DNA from: Dryomyza anilis
Lineage: Eukaryota > Arthropoda > Insecta > Diptera > Dryomyzidae
DNA: 64,000 bases
Reading direction: 5' to 3'
Assembly: GCA_951804985.1 (NCBI GenBank)
Contig: OX638135.1
Location: forward strand, 37,340,024-37,404,023
Made by a program: the position numbers and the translations under genes. Shown in pieces: positions 57,241 through 64,000 of this stretch; the stretch's first letter is position 1, and every line of letters begins with the position of its first letter. A model generated the notes under the pieces. That model did no database searches. It was not told the DNA's origin and saw only the letters and a list, made by a program, of their open reading frames with translations.

Positions 57241-59095
57241 CGCTACTGAGAAAACTATACCCGATAGGTATAATATTCCATTCATAACAGACTGCAATCT
57301 TCGTCTTAATGGATGCACTGTTTTCTCAACATTAAATATGGTCAGAGCATATCATTTTCCCCGATGATATTGGTAAAACCGCCGTCATAACACCATTTGG
57401 GCTATACAAATATATATTAAAATGCCATTTGGTTTGCGGAATGCGGCCCAAAATTTCAAAGGTTTATGAAAACTGTTTTGCAAGGTCTTGACTTTGTTCT
57501 TTGTTACTTGGACGATGCACTTATTGAGTCGAAAACTCTGAAAGAGCATCTACATCATTTACGTTTAGTTTTACAACGTTTAATGGAATCATACTAAATC
57601 AAGTAAAATTTTGGACAAAGCGAAGTTAACTTTCTTGGTTTTAAAATTAGTAAAGACGGATTAAGGTCAACAGATGAAAAAATTAAAATTATTAAAAATT
57701 TCCACAAGCCAAAAACTATTCAAGAGTTAAGGCAATTTCTCGCGATGATCAATTTTTACCGCTGATTCATACCAAATGCAGCTCAAACGCAAGCTTTGTT
57801 AAATGAATATCTAAAACGAGCCACCAAAAAGGATAAACGACCTGTCATTTGGACTCAGGAAGCAGAAGAAGCATATAATAAATATAAATTTAAACTTGCC
57901 AATTCAACTCTATTGTCACATCCTGCAACAAACGCACAATTAGCACTTTAAGACGATGCATCAAATTTTGCCACATGTGGAGTTATAGAACAGAATGTCA
58001 GCGGTATTTGGCAACCCTTAGCGTTCTTTTCAAAGAAGCTAAGATCCACTGAGATGAAATATAGTGCCTACGATAGTCAATTCGTCATTTTCGCCATATG
58101 TTAGAAGGACGTCAATTCACTCTGTACACTGACCATAAACCTCTCTGTTTTGCGTTCAATCAGAATCCGGAGAAGGCCAGTCCTCGTCATCTAGATTTCG
58201 TTGGACAATTCACAACGGACATTCGTCACATCGCTGGTCGAGAAAATATAGTAGCTGATACTCTTTCTTGAATTACTGAAATTTCAACAATTGACAATAG
58301 TCAACTTGCGCAACAAACGGATGAAGAACTGCAAAATATACTTTCATCCAACTCAAGTCTCAATTTGAGGCAGATTCAGCTGCCGAATGCCATGGATCTT
58401 GTGTATTGCGATATTTCTAAATCATGCGCACGTCTATTTCTTCCGTTACAGTTCCGGCGCAATATATTTGATGTGTTACATGGTTTGGCAGACCCAGGTA
58501 TAAGGTCCACTCGAAAACTTATAACTAAACGTTTTGTTTGGCCTTTAATTAATCGTGATATTAAAAATCGATATATTAACAAATGGAATGGTGGAACGTT
58601 TCCACCGCACCTTAAAAGCAGCATTTTCTTCGCAAGCTGCAATGGACTAAAACACTTCAGAAATAGGGTTTGGCGAAGCACTTCAATTACCAGGCGATTT
58701 TTTTCGAACGACCACTTGTTCTCAAAATCCACGTGAAGCATTAACTCATATTCGCAATGCTATTTCAGAACTCAGACCAACCAGAGCTTCAAATCATGCC
58801 AAACATTCAACTTTTATTCATAAAGACTTACAAAACTGTTCTCACGTCTGGGTTAGATGTGATATGTCCACTAAGCCTCTTGCGTCTAAATATGCTGGTC
58901 CGTACTTAGTTTTAAAAAGGACTTCCAAGATTTTTGAATTGAAAATGTGTACACGAGATAATTATGTATCTATTGATCGTTTTAAGCCTGCTTTCATTGA
59001 AAATGTTTCCAATCAATCAATACTGCAACTACAGTCCTCTACAATTGATCTGCCGGGTAAAACTATCGTGCGTTTCGCACTGTAAAGGGGGCAGT

Positions 59096-59310
59096 TGTGG
59101 TGTTCATTATAATCATTATTTATGTTATTCAAATACTTTAACTTTAATTGTTCTGCTGTACAATTTGTAAATCATTATTTTTAAAATAATACATTTTCTA
59201 TTGTTTTTAATTCCAAAAAATATTTTTAATATTTCACTGCGATTTAAAATTTTAATAAAGATAGTTTTGATTTTTATAAATTTTTTTTTTTTTATTACAT
59301 CAAACCTACA
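59096..59310 (+). mobile_element. 3' LTR of the CsRn1-like element (uninterrupted)
   Basis: 215 bp, TGTGGTGTTCATTAT to AACCTACA, directly after the purine tract. It has no Polinton, so it documents the empty target GATAGTTTTGATTTTTATAA. Confidence 0.9.
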
Positions 59311-59979
59311 CCTGCAACAACAACGGCAGAGACGACCACAAAAAAACAACAGCAAAAACAATATCTGCATCAGAAAATTTTGCACCTGCTAACAGCAGCG
59401 GCAGGGTTAAGTACACTTGACAAAACCCTGAATTGAATTCGTTTAAATCATTGTTTTGTAAAAAAAAGAGGTTAAATTTATGTTTAAATAAAAAAGAAAA
59501 TTTTACAAAAAAATCCAAATTATCTGAGAATTAGAATAAATCAAAAATAAACCAATAGAAAAAAAAGAGTTAAAATTTTGAAACAAAAAGAAATTATTTT
59601 TAAATAAAAATTTAACAAAACAAATTGTAAATTAAATTAAAAATTCAAATTAAAACAATTAAAAAAAAACAAGGAGGATAAAAATAAAATTTTGCAAACT
59701 ATATATAAATAAAATTTAAAGAATTTTGAAAAAAATCTAAATTTTGGAAAAATTAAAATAAAAAAGTAAAAAGAACTAAATTAAATTTAAACTAAAATTT
59801 TGGCTAATATTAAAACTAAAAAAAAAAATTTTGCTAAAAATAAAATTAAGCTAAAACTAAAATTTTTGCAAAATAAACTTAAAAAAATAAATATTTAGAC
59901 TTAAGTATGTATTTGTTGTGTATGTTTATATTGTATAGTGTGCGTTTAATTCTATGTTTGTAATTATAAAAAAAACGCT

Positions 59980-60475
59980 AGGACAAAAATAACGCTCTAC
60001 AAGTCACTCATCATGCCCATCCTACTTTATGGTGCAGAAACATGGACGCTGGCCTGCACCGATGAGAGAGTACTGGGAGCGTTCGAGAGAACGATTCTCC
60101 CTAAAATCTTTGGCCCTATCTGCTTTGCTAACGAGTTTTGAATCAGGATGAACCACGAGCTGTATGAGTTATTCGACGACATTGACATAGTCAAGCGCAT
60201 CAAGATCCAGAGGCTTTGCTGCTAGGTCATGTCGAACGAATGGATGAAAATACTCCAGCCAAGAAGGTGCTTGAATCAAAACTCGAAGGTGGACAGCGTA
60301 GAAGAGGGCGTACAAATCTGCGTTGGAAAGACCAAGTTGAGTACAACCTGGCAACGCTTGGTATTTCTAACTGGCGTCAGCGCGCGCAAAGCAGATCCGA
60401 CTAGCGCGGTTTCATCTCAGCGGCCAAAACCGACCCACGGTTGTAAGGGCCATTTAAGTAAGTAAGTAAGTAATA
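59980..60475 (+). pseudogene. LINE 3' end fragment, first copy
   Basis: Frames carry LLYGAETWTLACTDERVLGA, then (after a stop) MNHELYELFDDIDIVKRIK and, in another frame, LLGHVERMDENTPAKKVLES and GGQRRRGRTNLRWKDQVE. This is the C-terminal domain common in LINEs of the RTE/CR1-like type. It ends in a TAAG repeat tail (60455-60473). Broken by a stop at about 60140 and a frameshift near 60220. Confidence 0.7.
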
Positions 60476-60626
60476 AATGAAAATAAAATAAAATAAATAA
60501 AAAAGGCGTACTAATTTATAAAAATATAGAAGAAGAAGAAGCATAAAAAAAATTGTAGAATAATAAATAGGAAAAAGAATAAAGAATTTTTGAATAAAAT
60601 AAATAAAGATAGATAAATAAAATATA

Positions 60627-61271
60627 AAACGAGTTGGGTAAGTTCGGTCACATGGGTAAGTTCGGTCACATGGGGCGGACTTTTATAGTCGGTCGGGCCC
60701 GACTATGGAATACCCTACACTCTTGTTGGATATATTAGTTTTATAATTTGGTGGGCAAATTTTTAATAATTTAAGACTAAAATTTCCACTACAAAAATCG
60801 GTAAAAAATTAAAAAAATTCAAATGTGGGTGGATCACGCCAATTTTTGGAACATTTATTTTAAGGTGAATTCTAACAATATGTTTTAAATTTTATAAATA
60901 TATATCTAATACTTTTCGAGTTATTGGTTCTCAAAAAGTTATACATAAGTGACTTGTATGGGAGGTAGGCGTGTCCGTTTACAGATTTGGTTCATTTTCA
61001 AACTCAGAACCATTTTTTGACTAAAACATATTGAAACGAAATTTCATCACATTCTGACAATTATTTTTCAAGTAATTCTGTATCCGGTCAGACTGCAAGA
61101 CAGCAAGACAGACGGACAGACAGACAGACAGACGAACATGGCTAAATGGACTCGGGTAGTTACGCTGATCAAGAATATATATACTTTTCCATACCGGACA
61201 CGCCTGCTAAGGGGCGTTACAATATCTGAACAAACTTAATATACCCTGTACCTCATAGGTGTAGGTTATAA
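60627..61271 (-). mobile_element. Divergent DINE-like element, copy 11
   Basis: Minus orientation. It shares the layout with the other copies: AGTCGGTCGGGCCCGACT palindrome, GACAGACAGACGG core, AGAATATATATACTTTTCCA and GTGTAGG terminus. Most of the sequence is different, e.g. GGCGTGTCCGTTTACAG and CACGCCTGCTAAGGGGCG. It is a separate subfamily. Confidence 0.7.
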
Positions 61272-61756
61272 AAAAAGGAAAACAAAAGGAAGTTAAATTA
61301 GTATTTTTTAGATAGGCGATATTGAGCCCAAAAAAGGGTACAAGAAAGGTGAGCTCATAGTTTTTGTATTATAGATTTATATATATATAAAGAATAGACA
61401 AAAAATATATAAATAAAGAAAATATTATGGTTTTCACTTTTTTATGATATAAATAAAAATAAATTAAACTTAAAAATAAATAAAATTATACACATAAAAA
61501 AAATATAATAATAAAATCCTTCAATAAATAAAATTATACACTTAAAAAAAATAATATAATAAAATACTTAAATAAATAAAACAATACTTAAATAAAATTA
61601 CACACTTAAAAAAAAAATAATATAATAAAATACTTAAATAAATAACACGATACTTAAATAAAATAATACACATAAAAAAAATAATATAATAAAATCCTTA
61701 AATAAATAAAATTATGCACTTAAAAAAAATAAAATAATAAAATACTTAAATAAATG

Positions 61757-62083
61757 GGGGCTATTGGGGCCATTATCACAAGGCAACGTGTCTGAGCGCT
61801 TCAACATGGCGAAGCCAGAGCAATCCTTGTCTGTGTCGTTTCAAGTCAACTCACTGGTCACCATTTGACAAATTGTCAAATGGGTCCCACCACGGAAAAA
61901 AACTATGCGCCCAATGAAAACAAAACAGAAGCCTCGGATAACGACCGATTACAACGATGACGACCCACGCAAACGTTTTAAGGACCATGATTTACGGATA
62001 TGCACCTGGAATGTCCGGACCCTTTATAGGGAAGGTGCCTCTTTCCAGCTGGAAGATGTCCTCGAAAAATATAAGGCTAAATT
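61757..62083 (+). pseudogene. LINE 5' fragment (endonuclease start)
   Basis: ATG 61905 opens a frame with DHDLRICTWNVRTLYREGA and FQLEDVLEKYKA, the start of an RTE-type apurinic endonuclease. It is cut after about 58 codons at the tandem duplication junction. Upstream is a short 5' UTR-like segment. It probably belongs to the same LINE as the 3' fragment, though the overlap cannot be tested here. Confidence 0.65.
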
Positions 62084-62289
62084 AACTAAATTAAATTTAA
62101 ACTAAAATTTTGGCTAATATTAAAACTAAAAAAAAAAATTTTGCTAAAAATAAAATTAAGCTAAAACTAAAATTTTTGCAAAATAAACTTAAAAAAATAA
62201 ATATTTAGACTTAAGTATGTATTTGTTGTGTATGTTTATATTGTATAGTGTGCGTTTAATTCTATGTTTGTAATTATAAAAAAAACGCT

Positions 62290-62783
62290 AGGACAAAAAT
62301 AACGCTCTACAAGTCACTCATCATGCCCATCCTACTTCATGGTGCAGAAACATGGACGCTGGCCTGCACCGATGAGAGAGTACTGGGAGCGTTCGAGAGA
62401 ACGATTCTCCCTAAAATCTTTGGCCCTATCTGCTTTGCTAACGAGTATTGAATCAGGATGAACCACGAGCTGTATGAGTTATTCGACGACATTGACATAG
62501 TCAAGCGCATCAAGATCCAGAGGCTTTGCTGCTAGGTCATGTCGAACGAATGGATGAAAATACTCCAGCCAAGAAGGTGCTTGAATCAAAACTCGAAGGT
62601 GGACAGCGTAGAAGAGGGCGTACAAATCTGCGTTGGAAAGACCAAGTTGAGTACAACCTGGCAACGCTTGGTATTTCTAACTGGCGTCAGCGCGCGCAAA
62701 GCAGATCCGACTAGCGCGGTTTCATCTCAGCGGCCAAAACCGACCCACGGTTGTAAGGGCCATTTAAGTAAGTAAGTAAGTAA
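62290..62783 (+). pseudogene. LINE 3' end fragment, second copy
   Basis: Duplicate of 59980-60475 within the tandem repeat, with one or two base differences (TACTTCATGG, GAGTATTGAATC). Confidence 0.75.
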
Positions 62784-62936
62784 TAAATGAAAATAAAATA
62801 AAATAAATAAAAAAGGCGTACTAATTTATAAAAATATAGAAGAAGAAGAAGCATAAAAAAAATTGTAGAATAATAAATAGGAAAAAGAATAAAGAATTTT
62901 TGAATAAAATAAATAAAGATAGATAAATAAAATATA

Positions 62937-63417
62937 AAACGAGTTGGGTAAGTTCGGTCACATGGGTAAGTTCGGTCACATGGGGCGGACTTTTATAGTC
63001 GGTCGGGCCCGACTATGGAATACCCTACACTCTTGTTGGATATATTAGTTTTATAATTTGGTGGGCAAATTTTTAATAATTTAAGACTAAAATTTCCACT
63101 ACAAAAATCGGTAAAAAATTAAAAAAATTCAAATGTGGGTGGATCACGCCAATTTTTGGAACATTTATTTTAAGGTGAATTCTAACAATATGTTTTAAAT
63201 TTTATAAATATATATCTAATACTTTTCGAGTTATTGGTTCTCAAAAAGTTATACATAAGTGACTTGTATGGGAGGTAGGCGTGTCCGTTTACAGATTTGG
63301 TTCATTTTCAAACTCAGAACCATTTTTTGACTAAAACATATTGAAACGAAATTTCATCACATTCTGACAATTATTTTTCAAGTTATTCTGTATCCGGTCA
63401 GACTGCAAGACAGCAAG

Positions 63418-63453
<36 letters not shown>

Positions 63454-63589
63454 ACATGGCTAAATGGACTCGGGTAGTTACGCTGATCAAGAATATATAT
63501 ACTTTTCCATACCGGACACGCCTGCTAAGGGGCGTTACAATATCTGAACAAACTTAATATACCCTGTACCTCATAGGTGTAGGTTATAA
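62937..63589 (-). mobile_element. Divergent DINE-like element, copy 12
   Basis: Duplicate of 60627-61271 with two extra GACA units in its microsatellite core. Confidence 0.75.
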
Positions 63590-64000
63590 AAAAAGGAAAA
63601 CAAAAGGAAGTTAAATTAGTATTTTTTAGATAGGCGATATTGAGCCCAAAAAAGGGTACAAGAAAGGTGAGCTCATAGTTTTTGTATTATAGATTTATAT
63701 ATATATAAAGAATAGACAAAAAATATATAAATAAAGAAAATATTATGGTTTTCACTTTTTTATGATATAAATAAAAATAAATTAAACTTAAAAATACATA
63801 AAATTATACACATAAAAAAAATATAATAATAAAATCCTTCAATAAATAAAATTATACACTTAAAAAAAATAATATAATAAAATACTTAAATAAATAAAAC
63901 AATACTTAAATAAAATTACACACTTAAAAAAAAAATAATATAATAAAATACTTAAATAAATAAAACGATACTTAAATAAAATAATACACATAAAAAAAAT

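Larger units (their letters stand above)
52981..59086 (+). pseudogene. pol of the CsRn1-like element (protease, RT, RNase H, integrase), broken
   Basis: Protease: LIDTGADISVLPK (about 53157) and IIGADLLTHYHLLPDL. RT begins with KCRRLNANKLAVAKMNFEY (about 53637) and is cut by the LINE. It resumes near 57245 with KTIPDRYNIPFITD, MPFGLRNAAQ and the catalytic-site region (CYLDDALIES, about 57510). RNase H is recognisable (ASNFATCGVIEQN, RHLDFVGQFTTDI). The integrase zinc module is partial (GIRSTRKLITKRFVWPLI). The DDE core is deleted near 58,570-58,600. The C-terminal GPYLVLKRTSKIFEL ends near 59085. Several stops and shifts are scattered throughout. Confidence 0.8.
59311..61756 (+). mobile_element. 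Continuation of the 3' LTR-like region of the outer gypsy element
   Basis: Matches 25686-26465 and then 27196-27300 and 28540-28620 of the 5' copy (GGCAGGGTTAAGTACACTTG, GTATTTGTTGTGTATGTTTA). It holds a LINE 3' fragment and a divergent DINE-like element. The end of the LTR is not reached in the window. Confidence 0.65.
59774..64000. repeat. Recent tandem duplication, offset 2,310 bp
   Basis: 59774-62083 and 62084-64000 are nearly identical. By eye I see about five single-base differences and one 8-bp (two GACA units) length difference. The second unit runs off the window. The junction at 62084 joins a LINE 5' fragment to the LTR-like sequence at AACTAAATTAAATTTAAACT. Confidence 0.9.

Noticed and set aside
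60169..60354. Minus-strand 61-codon frame repeated at 62479-62664
   Set aside because: Antisense of the LINE C-terminal fragment in both tandem copies.

Overview
The window reads as an AT-rich, repeat-dense piece of a fly genome (Diptera, most likely a schizophoran). This rests on about a dozen DINE-1/INE-1-like elements (terminal 'ATACCCTACACTAAGAGTG', a GTCT/GTCC microsatellite core, then an 'AGTCGGCTTAGACCGACT' palindrome), on gypsy and LINE families typical of flies, and on a 64-nt intron-like sequence. I see no complete host gene. The only host-like coding candidate is one short terminal exon on the minus strand near 14.5 kb. Almost everything else is mobile DNA, much of it nested, and for several insertions the empty site survives in a paralogous copy inside the window.

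Layout. 0-1.5 kb: 3' end of a Ty3/gypsy element with its LTR. 1.5-25 kb: DINE-1-like copies and MITEs. Several MITEs share CAC..AGAAAA-type termini, a 2-bp target duplication and interiors built from one repeated short word. This stretch also holds two large foldback structures. The one at 16561-20229 ends in CACAGTG and is flanked by a 5-bp GC-rich duplication (CGCTG), as in Transib/RAG-like transposons. 25.3-33.6 kb: a decayed Ty3/gypsy retrotransposon with a very long LTR-like region, remnant gag and pol. Its 3' LTR-like copy starts near 33.2 kb and resumes at 59.3 kb after a 25.7-kb nested insertion.

That insertion is a second gypsy element (CsRn1-like; LTRs about 214 bp, 4-bp duplication CCTG). 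Its 5' LTR is split by a full-length Polinton/Maverick at 33769-52507 (18,739 bp), flanked by a 6-bp duplication TTTTGA, with AG..CT ends and TIRs of about 1.65 kb. The Polinton carries the classic set: protein-primed family B DNA polymerase, chromodomain integrase, packaging ATPase, Ulp1/adenain-like protease, double-jelly-roll major capsid protein, penton-type minor capsid protein and a pVI/pX-like minor protein, plus several unassigned genes. Protease, penton and some small genes are open. Polymerase, integrase, ATPase, major capsid gene and two small genes carry stops or frameshifts, so this copy is defective. The Polinton itself received a solo LTR (in its left TIR) and a DINE-1-like element that in turn holds an hAT-type foldback with an 8-bp duplication. 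A minus-strand LINE sits in the pol region of the CsRn1-like element.

The right edge (59.8-64.0 kb) is a near-identical tandem duplication with a 2,310-bp offset that contains LINE fragments and a divergent DINE-like element. It is either very recent or an assembly artefact.

All calls come from reading the sequence by eye. Family names are from recognised motifs, not from database searches.
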